Positions 55,444 to 64,000 of a DNA stretch of 64,000 nt are shown here, in pieces. The translations under genes were made by a program, and so were the position numbers. How positions within the stretch are numbered: position 1 is the stretch's first letter; each line of letters begins with the position of its first letter. A model generated the notes under the pieces. It searched no databases, was not told the DNA's origin, and was given only the letters and a program-made list of their open reading frames with translations. Location of the stretch: the NCBI GenBank assembly GCA_049583715.1, contig JBAUWJ010000157.1:13827-77826 (forward strand), given 5' to 3'. This DNA comes from JAANXG01 sp049583715 (GTDB lineage: Bacteria; Pseudomonadota; Gammaproteobacteria; Arenicellales; JAANXG01).

Positions 55444-56703
55444 ATGAAACCCTTCGACTACCGCGACGGCCGCCTGTGCGCCGAGCGGGTCCCGATCGAT
55501 CGTATCGCAGCCGGTGTAGGGACTCCCTGCTATGTCTATTCACGCCGGCGCATCGAGGACAACTGGCGGGCCTACGACGAGGCCTTCGGCGATCATCCTC
55601 ACCTGATCTGCTATGCCGTCAAGGCCAACGGTACGCTGGCGGTGCTCAATGTTCTGGCCGGCCTGGGATCAGGGTTCGATATCGTTTCCGGGGGAGAGCT
55701 GCGCAGGGTCGAGCTCGCCGGCGGCGATTTGTCGAAGGTGGTGTTCTCCGGGGTCGGCAAGACCCGCGCGGAGATAGAGGCTGCGGTGGCGGCGGGGATC
55801 GCGTGCATAGACGTGGAATCGATATCCGAAATCGACCGGGTTGCAGGGGCCGCCGCCAGACTGGGGCGCACGGCTCCCCTGGCCCTGCGCGTGAATCCCG
55901 ATGTCGATCCGAATACCCATCCCTATATCGCCACCGGCCTGAGGACGGCCAAGTTCGGCATTGGCGTCGACGAGGCCCTTCAAGCCTACCAATATGCCGC
56001 CGGGAAGCCCGGCATAGACGTACGCGGCGTGGCCTGTCATATCGGCTCCCAACTCCTCGATACCGCGCCTCTGCTGGACGCGTTTCGGCGACTCCTGGAC
56101 CTGGTCGAGGCGCTCGCTGAACGAGGCATCGAGATCCGTCATATCGACGCCGGCGGAGGCCTCGGCATTGGAGTGTCCGGCGGGCCGGGGCCGGACAAAC
56201 GGGAATGGATCGGGGCGATGCTCGCGATCATGCGGGAGCGCGGACAGCGGCTCGAGCTCTACATCGAGCCGGGGCGCTCCGTCGTGGGCGATGCCGGGAT
56301 TCTGTTGACCCGCGTGGAATACCTCAAGACCAACGGGGGTAAGCACTTCGCCGTCGTCGACGCCGGTATGAACGATCTGCTGCGCCCTGCGTTGTACCAG
56401 GCGCTCCACGGCATGTTGACCGTGAGCGAGGCGCCCCGGACCCCGGAGCGTCTGTACGACGTCGTGGGTCCGGTATGTGAAAGCGCCGACGTGCTCGGGA
56501 CCGACCGGCGCCTGTCCCTGGAGGTCGGTGACCTGGTGGCGATTACCGACTCCGGGGCCTACGGCTCGGTCATGGCCTCCAACTACAACGCCAGGCCGCG
56601 GCCCGCGGAGGTCATGGTGGATGGAGACCGATTCCACCTGGTCCGCCGGAGGGAAACGATCGAGGACATGACGGACTCCGAGGAACTGGTTCCCGGCGAG
56701 TGA
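55444..56703 (+). CDS. lysA: Diaminopimelate decarboxylase
   Basis: LysA converts meso-diaminopimelate to lysine. The ATG at 55444 gives 419 residues. The PLP lysine is Lys60 in CYAVKANG, with GLGSGFDIVSGGEL near 76-89 and the HIDAGGGLGI segment near 234-243. The EPGRS motif near 277 and CESADVLG near 344-351 are also diagnostic. dapF, usually next, is not present here. Confidence 0.96.
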   Translation: MKPFDYRDGRLCAERVPIDRIAAGVGTPCYVYSRRRIEDNWRAYDEAFGDHPHLICYAVKANGTLAVLNVLAGLGSGFDIVSGGELRRVELAGGDLSKVVFSGVGKTRAEIEAAVAAGIACIDVESISEIDRVAGAAARLGRTAPLALRVNPDVDPNTHPYIATGLRTAKFGIGVDEALQAYQYAAGKPGIDVRGVACHIGSQLLDTAPLLDAFRRLLDLVEALAERGIEIRHIDAGGGLGIGVSGGPGPDKREWIGAMLAIMRERGQRLELYIEPGRSVVGDAGILLTRVEYLKTNGGKHFAVVDAGMNDLLRPALYQALHGMLTVSEAPRTPERLYDVVGPVCESADVLGTDRRLSLEVGDLVAITDSGAYGSVMASNYNARPRPAEVMVDGDRFHLVRRRETIEDMTDSEELVPGE

Positions 56704-56766
56704 GCGTCCAGGTCCCTGCTCTCCCGGACGTCTCAAAACGTTCGGTGCTGCGGTATCATCGTTTTC

Positions 56767-58014
56767 ATGAGGGCAACCCGGCTGTGCGTATGTGTGTTGA
56801 CCTGCGCCATGGGAATGGCCAGCGCGCCGGCCTTCGGTCTCGACATAGATCAACTGAGGGCCCTGGTCCGGGTGCAGAAGCCGACGTCGGTGGCAGAGCT
56901 CGTCGCCGCGCTTCCGCAGGAGTACAAGGAAAGCTTTACCCTCGTCTATCACAGCCAGAGCCTGCAGGGTGCCAGCTACGATAATCCCCGCGCGATCCTG
57001 TTCGGGCGTACGGCGCAGCTCATCCTGACCTTCAACGGCGCTCCCTCCCAGGCTTTCTACAACGACATCGAAGCAATGCAGTTCCGAGAGGAAAGCGAAT
57101 CCTTCGAGTTGTATTCCATAGACTTCTCGCACGGCTCCGCCTCGGTCTCCGGGCGCGATCCGGCGATCTGCTCGAGCTGCCACTCTTCGCCGTCCCACCC
57201 CATCTGGTCGAGCTATGAATACGGCGTGCGTAAGACCGGGCACTGGCCGGGCGTGTACGGCTCCAGCCACGACGCGCCCGTGCGCGTACCGAAGGAGAAA
57301 GAGGCATTCGAGCGCTTCAGGCGCGAGGCGGCATCCAATCCCCGCTATCGTTACCTGGTGATGTCGAAGCCGGGTGCCCCCTGGTTCCCCTACGGTATCG
57401 GACCGAATCAGCATCGGCTGCGCCCCAATGACCGGCTGGGCAACCTTCTGGCGCGCTGGCAGGCCCGACAGATCGTGGGGCTGATTCGTGACGGCGACTT
57501 CATCAAGCGCCATCCTCACATCGCTCGGGCCTGGCTCCTGCAATGTCCGGGCACCGGCCAGGACCCCTACCGAACCCGGGTTCGGTCACTGTTCGACGCG
57601 CGCTTTCCGGCCCAAAGCCATTCCCTTGTGCATCAGATTCTCCATAAGCTGGCGCCCGAGGAACGGGCGGGGTTCATGATGCGCCATCTGCTCGTCGGAT
57701 CCGATACCTTTGGCTGGGATATGAACATCGCGGAGGCGCAGACCAACGGAGAGTTCTCGACCGGCATCGTCAGCATCGATCAGCTCGTCGGCGCGAGATG
57801 GCTGGCAACACTGGATGACGATGACTGGCTCAAGGCTTTCTTCAAGCCATGGAGCAACAGGCAGCTCTACAACACCTTCGCGAAGAACTATTACGAGAAG
57901 AACGTCCAGCCCGGGGGCGTCGGCAAGGAGTACGACGACGTTATGGGCTACTACGACGAAAGCTACGCTCAACTCGCCTGCCCCGACCTGATGCGCGAAG
58001 CCCTGAAGCCATAG
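56767..58014 (+). CDS. Exported CXXCH protein of unknown function
   Basis: The 415-residue protein has a signal peptide (residues 1-24, ending AFG) and a single c-type haem motif, CSSCH at residues 135-139. The rest shows no recognised domain and a hydrophilic, globular composition. Nothing places it with a known electron-transfer complex. It occupies the position where dapF often follows lysA. Periplasmic location and haem attachment are inferred. Confidence 0.75.
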   Translation: MRATRLCVCVLTCAMGMASAPAFGLDIDQLRALVRVQKPTSVAELVAALPQEYKESFTLVYHSQSLQGASYDNPRAILFGRTAQLILTFNGAPSQAFYNDIEAMQFREESESFELYSIDFSHGSASVSGRDPAICSSCHSSPSHPIWSSYEYGVRKTGHWPGVYGSSHDAPVRVPKEKEAFERFRREAASNPRYRYLVMSKPGAPWFPYGIGPNQHRLRPNDRLGNLLARWQARQIVGLIRDGDFIKRHPHIARAWLLQCPGTGQDPYRTRVRSLFDARFPAQSHSLVHQILHKLAPEERAGFMMRHLLVGSDTFGWDMNIAEAQTNGEFSTGIVSIDQLVGARWLATLDDDDWLKAFFKPWSNRQLYNTFAKNYYEKNVQPGGVGKEYDDVMGYYDESYAQLACPDLMREALKP

Positions 58015-58038
58015 AGGTCGTCGAATCGTCGCGGAGGC

Positions 58039-58950
58039 TCACTGCTCGCGCATGGTGACGCATGACAGCCTGCAGTGCCAGACGGCCCGGCGCAGTGCTT
58101 CGATAGCGCCGAAGCGCGGGTAGCCGGCGCGGAACGCGATGGCCACCGTGCGTCTGGCGCCCCGCTGGGCGAAACGGCGGACGGCCAGCATGCGGCGGCT
58201 GAACCGGTCCGCCCCGGCCGCGGTGCAAGGTGCCAGTGCCACCCCCAGGCCCGACGCCACCATGTGGCGTATGGTCTCCAGGGAGCTGCCCTCAGTGAGG
58301 GGAGACTCGGCCTGCACGCATTCCGGGCAGGACTCGATCACCTGGTTGCGGAAACAGTGCCCGTCGCTCAGCAGCAGCAGGTTCTCCCCAACCAGGGCGC
58401 GGCCCTGAATTCGATCCTTCCGCGCCAGCGGATGGGACGCCGGCAGGAGCACCACGAACGGTTCGTCATAAAGCGGCAGCGTGAGCAGGTTGGGCCGCTC
58501 GAAAGGCAGTGACAGGATGGCGGCGTCGATCTCCCCGTTCCTGAGACGGCGCGCCAGATCCTCCGTATAGCCTTCGTACAGCACCAGGGGCATTTTCGGT
58601 GCGATCTTCTTGAGCTCCGGAATCAGGTCCGGGAACAGGTACGGCCCGACGGTGTAGATCGCGCCTACCCTCAAGGGCCCGAGCAAAGGGTCTTGAGCCC
58701 GCTCCGCCATCTGTTTCAATGCGTCCACCTGCTCCAGGATCTTCACGGCCTGGTCGACGATGGCCTGACCCTGCGGAGTGACGGTAAGCTCCGCGGCACC
58801 CCTCTCGAACAAAGTGATCCCGAGCTCCTGCTCGAGCTTCTTGACTCCCACGCTCAGGGTCGGCTGACTGACGAAACAAGCCTTCGCCGCTCGGCCGAAG
58901 TGGCGGTGGCGGGCGAGGGCCGCGACGTAGCGGAGCTCGGTGAGCGTCAT
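58039..58950 (-). CDS. oxyR: OxyR, hydrogen peroxide-sensing transcriptional regulator
   Basis: OxyR is a LysR-type regulator of peroxide defence. The 303 residues start with a winged helix-turn-helix (LTELRYVAALARHRHFGRAAKACFVSQPTLS). Redox cysteines are at residues 199 and 208, in GHC and ESC, exactly the E. coli positions, and the DGHC context is diagnostic. It faces divergent aroE with 146 bases between. Confidence 0.96.
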   Translation of the reverse strand: MTLTELRYVAALARHRHFGRAAKACFVSQPTLSVGVKKLEQELGITLFERGAAELTVTPQGQAIVDQAVKILEQVDALKQMAERAQDPLLGPLRVGAIYTVGPYLFPDLIPELKKIAPKMPLVLYEGYTEDLARRLRNGEIDAAILSLPFERPNLLTLPLYDEPFVVLLPASHPLARKDRIQGRALVGENLLLLSDGHCFRNQVIESCPECVQAESPLTEGSSLETIRHMVASGLGVALAPCTAAGADRFSRRMLAVRRFAQRGARRTVAIAFRAGYPRFGAIEALRRAVWHCRLSCVTMREQ

Positions 58951-59096
58951 GGGAAGCGCAGGTACGGTAGCCGATTGGACGGGTCGACCCCGGTGGTGGA
59001 TCGGGCGGAGTCCTGTATCCTGTCAGGATCCGGTTCGCTGCACGCGTCCTTTACTATATACCAGTCCATCTACCTTTTTGCCGAAGCAGCCGCACC

Positions 59097-59948
59097 ATGG
59101 CCGATCTGTTCGATTTCAACCCCCCGCCGCCGCTGTACGCGGTGATGGGCAATCCTGTCAGCCACAGCCTGTCGCCCCGGATTCACGACATGTTCGCCCG
59201 GCAGTTCGACATGGAGCTGGACTACCGTCGCATCCAGGTGGACGTGGGCGGATTCAAGCAGGCCGTCGACGGCTTCAGGGCGGCGCGCGGGCAGGGAGTG
59301 AACGTGACCGTGCCGTTCAAGATCGAAGCCTTCGCTCTCGCGGACTCCCATACCGGGCGCGCCGCGGCCGCGGGCGCCGCGAACACGCTTTCGTTCAGCA
59401 GCGACCGCATCTACGCGGACAACACCGACGGCGCCGGCCTGTGCCGCGATATCACCGCCAACCTGGGGTTCAGCGTTGCGGATATCAACGTGCTGGTGAT
59501 CGGCGCCGGTGGGGCGGTTCGCGGAGTGCTCGGCCCGCTGCTCGATGAACGGCCGGTGGCCGTGATGGTCGCCAACCGGTCGGTGGATAAGGCCGAAGCC
59601 CTTGTGGAGATGTTCACCGGCGCGGTTCCCGTCGAGAGCGGTGGCTTCGAGGCGCTGCGCGGGCGGTCCTTCGACCTTGTCATCAACGGCACCTCCGCGT
59701 CGCTCGAGGGAGAGCTGCCGCCGCTGCCGGGGGGGCTGTTCAAGGATCGGGCCCTGGCCTACGACATGATGTACAGCCGTGAAGGCACGCCTTTCCTTCA
59801 CTGGGCGGCGGAGCACGGCGCCGGAAGGTGCGCGGACGGACTGGGGATGCTGGTGGAGCAGGCCGCCGAGTCCTTCTACGTCTGGCACGGCAGGCGCCCC
59901 CGGACCTCGCCGGTGATCGAAAAGCTCAAATGGACCGGGAGTGTATAG
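59097..59948 (+). CDS. aroE: Shikimate dehydrogenase
   Basis: AroE reduces 3-dehydroshikimate with NADPH. The 283 residues contain SHSLSPRIH near 22-30, the catalytic Lys75 in TVPFK and Asp111 in NTDG. The NADP-binding GAGGAVRGV motif is near 138-146. It supplies the shikimate for aroK, encoded elsewhere in the window. Confidence 0.96.
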   Translation: MADLFDFNPPPPLYAVMGNPVSHSLSPRIHDMFARQFDMELDYRRIQVDVGGFKQAVDGFRAARGQGVNVTVPFKIEAFALADSHTGRAAAAGAANTLSFSSDRIYADNTDGAGLCRDITANLGFSVADINVLVIGAGGAVRGVLGPLLDERPVAVMVANRSVDKAEALVEMFTGAVPVESGGFEALRGRSFDLVINGTSASLEGELPPLPGGLFKDRALAYDMMYSREGTPFLHWAAEHGAGRCADGLGMLVEQAAESFYVWHGRRPRTSPVIEKLKWTGSV

Positions 59949-60076
59949 CTCTGCCCGTCGCTCCCTCGCCAGCGGGGAAAGCGCGCAGCGATATCTCCAC
60001 TCCTGCTGGCGATGGCGGGAGCTTGAGCGAAGGGTTTCCTCTCTATCGCGGGTGACGCTGGCTCCAAGAGTCGCTC

Positions 60077-60111
60077 CCCTCACTCCAACCGCTCTCTCGG
60101 AGGGAGAGGGC
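60077..60111. repeat. CCCCTCAC/CTCTC-type dispersed repeat, copy 1
   Basis: The 35 bases read CCCCTCACTCCAACC and then a CTCTC..GGGAGAGGG hairpin. The reverse complement of 60243-60279 aligns closely, so these are inverted copies. Confidence 0.55.
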
Positions 60112-60242
60112 ACTTGCGACACCTTCCAGCGGGTAGTGAGAACAGAAGTGCCCTTCCGTCTCGCTCAAAGTAGAAGAGAGAGCAGCGATACGCCCTCAGT
60201 ATGTTGCCCCTGTTGAGAGGAGGCAACCTGGCCCGCCCCATT

Positions 60243-60279
60243 CCCTCTCCCCGGCGGGGAGAGGGTCAGGGTGAGGGGG
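60243..60279. repeat. CCCTCTCCCC-type dispersed repeat, copy 2
   Basis: A perfect 10-bp hairpin (60243-60252 and 60256-60265, loop GGC) is followed by TCAGGGTGAGGGG. It lies 32 bases beyond the gor stop, so it may act as a 3' hairpin for that transcript. Confidence 0.55.
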
Positions 60280-60310
60280 AAAGATGAGCCGTCAGTCATT
60301 ACCCTCGCTC

Positions 60311-61654
60311 TCACGTCAGGGTCACGAGCTCCTCGGCCGCCGTGGGATGGATCGCCACCGTGTCGTCGAAATCCTTCTTGCGCGCACCCATCCTCACCGC
60401 CACCGCGAACCCCTGGATCATCTCGTCGGCGCCGTCTCCGATCACGTGGCAGCCCACGATCTTCTCGTCGGGGCCGTGCGTCACGAGCTTCACCGCGGAA
60501 GCCGGCTTTCGGTCCAGCACCGCGTAGTACATGTTGACGAAGCGACCGGTGTACACCTTCACGTCACCGAAGCGCGCGCGGGCTTCTTCCTCACTCAGGC
60601 CCACGGTTCCTATGGGCGGGTGGCTGAACACCACGCTCGGGATGTTTTCGTAATCCAGCGAGGCGTCGGCCTGCCCGCCGAAAAGGCGATCCGCCAGCCG
60701 CCGCCCGGCGGCGATGGCAACCGGGGTGAGCTGCTTCCGACCGGTAACGTCTCCGATGGCGTAAATGCCCGGCACGTTGGCGTTCTGAAACGCGTCGGTG
60801 ACGACGTGGCCGTAGCCGTCGCACTCGACCTCCGCGTGCTCCAGCCCGAGATGGGCGGTGTTCGGGAAGCGGCCCACGGCCCACAGGACGCAGTCCGCGT
60901 TCGCGATGGCGCTCCCGTCGTCCAGGTGAACGTCGATGCCTTCGCCTGACTTTTCGAGGGCCGTGACCCGCGTGTGCCTGCGGAACCGGATGCCCGCTTC
61001 TTCGCTCAACGTCATGAGCCGCTCCCGAAGCGTGGCGTCGAAGGTTCTCAGGAACTCGTCGTAACGCAGGACCATGGTCACCTCGGCGCCGAGACCGTGG
61101 AGAACACCGGCGAGCTCCACCGCGATGTAGCCGGCCCCGACGGTGACGACCCGTCTCGGCAATTCCTCGAGCTCGAAAAAGCCGTCGCTGGTGATGCCGA
61201 GCCCGGCGCCGTGGACGTGAGGTACGATGGGAGCTCCCCCGGTCGCGATCAGGATGTGCTCCGCGCAGTAAACGTCATCCCCCACCTGAACCTTTTTCGG
61301 CGAGTAGAAGCGCGCGAAGCCTTTCAGCGTTTGCACGCCGGAGGTGTCCAGCCCCTTCTGGTAGATGCCGTTGAGCCTCGCCACGTAGGCGTCCCGGGCG
61401 CGTCTGATGGCGGGCCAGTCGAAGCGCGCATCATCGACCGTGAAGCCATAGCCCGCGGCGTCGCGGAGCGTCTCGGCCACGGCCGACGTATTCCACATGA
61501 CTTTCTTGGGGACGCAGCCGACGTTCACGCAGGTGCCGCCCATGCGTTGGCTCTCTATCAGCAGCACCCTGGCGCCGTAAGAGGCCGCGCGCCGGGCGGA
61601 GGCAATGCCGCCGCTGCCGCCGCCGATCACGATGTAGTCGTAGTCTGTCGTCAT
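60311..61654 (-). CDS. gor: Glutathione-disulfide reductase
   Basis: Gor reduces glutathione disulfide with NADPH. The ATG at 61654 gives 447 residues. FAD-binding GGGSGG is at 11-16, the redox pair Cys42 and Cys47 lies in GGTCVNVGCVPKK, the NADPH domain has GAGYIAVELAG near 170-180, and His436 with Glu441 form the C-terminal HPTAAEE acid-base motif. It lies near oxyR, a possible regulator. Confidence 0.95.
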   Translation of the reverse strand: MTTDYDYIVIGGGSGGIASARRAASYGARVLLIESQRMGGTCVNVGCVPKKVMWNTSAVAETLRDAAGYGFTVDDARFDWPAIRRARDAYVARLNGIYQKGLDTSGVQTLKGFARFYSPKKVQVGDDVYCAEHILIATGGAPIVPHVHGAGLGITSDGFFELEELPRRVVTVGAGYIAVELAGVLHGLGAEVTMVLRYDEFLRTFDATLRERLMTLSEEAGIRFRRHTRVTALEKSGEGIDVHLDDGSAIANADCVLWAVGRFPNTAHLGLEHAEVECDGYGHVVTDAFQNANVPGIYAIGDVTGRKQLTPVAIAAGRRLADRLFGGQADASLDYENIPSVVFSHPPIGTVGLSEEEARARFGDVKVYTGRFVNMYYAVLDRKPASAVKLVTHGPDEKIVGCHVIGDGADEMIQGFAVAVRMGARKKDFDDTVAIHPTAAEELVTLT

Positions 61655-61774
61655 TGTTGCCGGACCGGGTTGCCAACGAGGATGGAGTGCTTCGTGTTGT
61701 AAACTGCATTGGAAGCACCATCTATTGAAGCACCGTCCCCCACGGGACGTTGCGCCGGTGAAAGAGTCGCAATT

Positions 61775-63847
61775 ATGCCAAACCAGTACCCCGATATGCT
61801 CGACGCGTCCGACAATCCTCTGCTCGACCTCGGCGGGCTGCCGCACTTCGCGTCCATCCGCCCGGACCACGTCGCGCCGGCGCTCGACCATCTCCTGGCG
61901 CTCAACCGGAGACGGATCGCCGAGCTCGAGAGCCAGGCGGGGCGGCCAACGTGGTCGGGCTTCGTGCAGGTGCTCGAGGATCTCGACGAGAGACTCGAGC
62001 GCATGTGGTCCCCGGTCGCGCATCTGAACGCGGTCAGGGACAGCTCGGAGCTGCGTGCGGCCTACGAGCAGGCCCTCCCAAAGCTCAGCGACTATTACAC
62101 GGACCTGTCGCACAGCGAGCGATTGTTCGAAAAATTCAACGACATCCGCGACGGCGCCGAATTCGACCGCCTGGACCGGGCCCAGCGCAGGATCGTCACC
62201 AACGCCCTCCGCGACTACAGGCTGGCGGGCGTCGCCTTGCCCGGCGAGAAGAAGGCACGCTTCAAGGCCATCCAGCAGGAGCTCGCCACCTTGACGAATC
62301 GTTTCGACCACAACGTGCTGGATGCCACCGAGAGCTGGTCGCTCGAGGTCGGCAACCGGAATAGCTTGGCGGGTCTGCCGGAATCGGCGCTGGAGCTGGC
62401 CCGTCAGGCGGCGGAGGAGCAGGGCGGGAGCGGCTGGCGTTTCACCCTGCACATACCTTCGTACCTGCCCTTCATGATGTATTGCCGCGACCGGGAGCTG
62501 CGCCGCCGGATGTACGATGCCTACGCGACGCGGGCCAGCGAACAGGGGCCGGACGCCGGCCGTTTCGATAACAGCGAGGTTGTCGAACGGATACTGGCGC
62601 TGCGGGAGGAGTCCGCGGCGCTCCTCGGCTTCGATAACTACGTGCCGGTGTCCCTGGCCACGAAGATGGCGAAGTCAGCGGCCCAGGTGGAGGGGTTTCT
62701 GCTGGACCTGGCCGGCCGGGTTCGCGACGCCGGCAAGCGGGAGCTCGCGGAGCTCGAGGACTTTGCTCGGGACGAATGCGGTCTCGAAACGCTCGAGGCC
62801 TGGGATATCGCTTTCGCCTCGGAGCGGCTTCGACAATCGCGCTACGCGTTTTCCGACGAGGACGTTCGGCCCTATTTCCCCCTGGACCGGGTGGTCGGCG
62901 GCCTGTTCGAGGTCATGCATCGCCTGTACGGCATCGAGGCGCGCCGGCTGGATGAGGTCGAGACCTGGCATCCCGACGTGAGCTTCTATGAGCTCGTCGA
63001 CGGGCAGGGCGAAGTGCGCGGCCGGTTCTTCCTGGATCCGTACGTGCGCAAGGGCAAGCGGGGCGGCGCCTGGATGGACGAGTGCATATCGAGGAAGCGC
63101 GCCGGCGGCGCCGTGCAGGTGCCGGTGGCTTACCTGACCTGCAATTTCTCGCCGCCGGTCGGAGAGCGGCCGGCGCTGTTGACGCACGAGGAGGTGCTGA
63201 CACTGTTTCACGAGTTCGGACACGGTCTGCATCACATGCTGTCCAGGGTGGACTACGTGTCGGTGTCCGGGATCAACGGCGTGGCATGGGACGCGGTCGA
63301 GCTGCCCAGCCAGTTCATGGAGAACTGGTGCTGGGAGCCGGAGGCACTGAACCTGTTCTCCGGCCACTACCGCACGGGCGAGCCGCTGCCCACCGACCTC
63401 CTGGAGAAGATGCGCGCCGCCCGGAACTTCCAGTCTGCCATGCAGATGCTCCGCCAGATCGAGTTCTCGCTGTTCGATCTGCGCCTGCACCGGGACTACC
63501 GGGGCCAGGGTATCGGCTACGTGCAGGAGGTGCTGGATCAGGTGAGGCGCGAGGTGGCGGTGGTGATCCCCCCGGCGTACAACCGGTTCCAGCACAGCTT
63601 CTCCCACATCTTCGCGGGTGGCTACGCGGCGGGTTACTACAGCTATAAGTGGGCAGAGGTGCTGTCCGCCGACGCCTTCAGCCGCTTCGAGGAGGAGGGT
63701 ATTTTCAATCCGGCAACGGGACGATCGTTCCTTCAGAACATCCTGGAGGTCGGCGGTGTCGAGGACGCGGCGGTCATGTTTCGCAACTTCCGCGGCCGCG
63801 ACCCGAAGGTCGATGCTTTGCTGCGCCATAACGGCCTGGCTGCTTGA
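61775..63847 (+). CDS. prlC: Oligopeptidase A (M3 metallopeptidase)
   Basis: PrlC hydrolyses short cytoplasmic peptides and degraded signal peptides. The ATG at 61775 gives 690 residues, typical for the family. The zinc site is HEFGH with His479, Glu480 and His483, followed by the third ligand region near 505-510. Domains match M3 peptidases throughout. It diverges from gor with 120 bases between the starts. Confidence 0.96.
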   Translation: MPNQYPDMLDASDNPLLDLGGLPHFASIRPDHVAPALDHLLALNRRRIAELESQAGRPTWSGFVQVLEDLDERLERMWSPVAHLNAVRDSSELRAAYEQALPKLSDYYTDLSHSERLFEKFNDIRDGAEFDRLDRAQRRIVTNALRDYRLAGVALPGEKKARFKAIQQELATLTNRFDHNVLDATESWSLEVGNRNSLAGLPESALELARQAAEEQGGSGWRFTLHIPSYLPFMMYCRDRELRRRMYDAYATRASEQGPDAGRFDNSEVVERILALREESAALLGFDNYVPVSLATKMAKSAAQVEGFLLDLAGRVRDAGKRELAELEDFARDECGLETLEAWDIAFASERLRQSRYAFSDEDVRPYFPLDRVVGGLFEVMHRLYGIEARRLDEVETWHPDVSFYELVDGQGEVRGRFFLDPYVRKGKRGGAWMDECISRKRAGGAVQVPVAYLTCNFSPPVGERPALLTHEEVLTLFHEFGHGLHHMLSRVDYVSVSGINGVAWDAVELPSQFMENWCWEPEALNLFSGHYRTGEPLPTDLLEKMRAARNFQSAMQMLRQIEFSLFDLRLHRDYRGQGIGYVQEVLDQVRREVAVVIPPAYNRFQHSFSHIFAGGYAAGYYSYKWAEVLSADAFSRFEEEGIFNPATGRSFLQNILEVGGVEDAAVMFRNFRGRDPKVDALLRHNGLAA

Positions 63848-64000
63848 GCCGTACGGGCTGATTGCGGCCTCCAACGAAAGGAAGGGAAGGGATGGGATGG
63901 GGTTCTGGGGTGTGTGAAGCCTGCTCACAAATTTGAAGGACCACGGAAAGCGCAGGCCGGGGAGTGCCTTTGTCGACACGCCGCAAGTACGTCCCTGTAG
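63848..64000. other. Sequence after prlC, cut by window edge
   Basis: No coding feature is supported. The last 50 bases (GCGCAGGCCGGGG..ACGCCGCAAGTACGTCCC) have the look of a dispersed repeat seen in some Gammaproteobacteria, but no second copy occurs in this window. Confidence 0.2.

Larger units (their letters stand above)
59949..60310. other. Repeat-rich intergenic region between aroE and gor
   Basis: The 362 bases contain no gene. They hold two oppositely oriented copies of a CCCTCTCCC-type hairpin repeat (60077-60111 and 60243-60279), a common dispersed repeat type in Gammaproteobacteria. Other parts are low-complexity short repeats. Confidence 0.5.

Overview
This 64 kb window is a gene-dense, high-GC stretch of a gammaproteobacterial chromosome. 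Gene order matches conserved gammaproteobacterial blocks: ponA / pilMNOPQ-aroK-aroB-gltB; smg-dprA-lysM / def-fmt-rsmB with ntrYX and trkA; ftsYEX-rpoH / rsmD-coaD; argH / algZ-algR-hemCD-hemXY; and lptM-lysA. The OxyR, PilMNOPQ, RpoH and HemX/HemY types fit Gammaproteobacteria, perhaps a Chromatiales-like lineage, but the species cannot be named from sequence alone. No rRNA, tRNA, CRISPR array, prophage, insertion sequence or plasmid signature was seen. The content is mostly core genome. Interest lies in regulation, small RNAs, dispersed hairpin repeats and a few unusual proteins.

Layout. 1-5404 (minus): truncated gltB, aroB and aroK. 5557-11098 (minus): the type IV pilus assembly operon pilMNOPQ, with pilM apparently starting at CTG. 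It diverges from ponA (PBP1A) and a coupled conserved hypothetical gene (11278-14309). 14323-19764 (minus): topA, smg, dprA and a LysM protein. 19929-28397 (plus): def-fmt-rsmB-DUF4390-ntrY-ntrX-trkA, in which NtrX lacks the GAFTGA loop. 28540-29957 (minus): two TIGR04282/TIGR04283-type genes bracketed by copies of a hairpin repeat. 29988-33495: argG (minus) diverges from argD-argF (plus); an intrinsic terminator abuts the argD start. 33686-35059: an exported hypothetical protein and a WYL-only protein. 35243-38758 (minus): ftsY-ftsE-ftsX-rpoH, with a perfect CIRCE operator just upstream of rpoH.

39081-40197: rsmD and coaD. 40309-43363 (minus): a dynamin-like GTPase and mutM. 43681-45538: a 2Fe-2S flavin reductase and a YceI lipoprotein. 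45714-53038 (minus): hemY, hemX, hemD, hemC, an AlgR-like regulator and two tandem AlgZ-like kinases. 53209-53445 (minus): a structured, terminator-ended RNA candidate with 6S-like architecture. 53499-58014 (plus): argH, lptM, lysA and an exported CXXCH protein. 58039-63847: oxyR (minus), aroE (plus), gor (minus) and prlC (plus).

Functionally the window covers envelope growth (ponA, ftsEX, lptM, lysA), pilus biogenesis, aromatic and arginine biosynthesis, haem synthesis, ribosome and translation maintenance (def, fmt, rsmB, rsmD), redox defence (oxyR, gor) and heat-shock control (rpoH). The best candidates for something undescribed are the argD leader, the 6S-like RNA, CIRCE control of rpoH, the duplicated AlgZ kinase and the GAFTGA-less NtrX.
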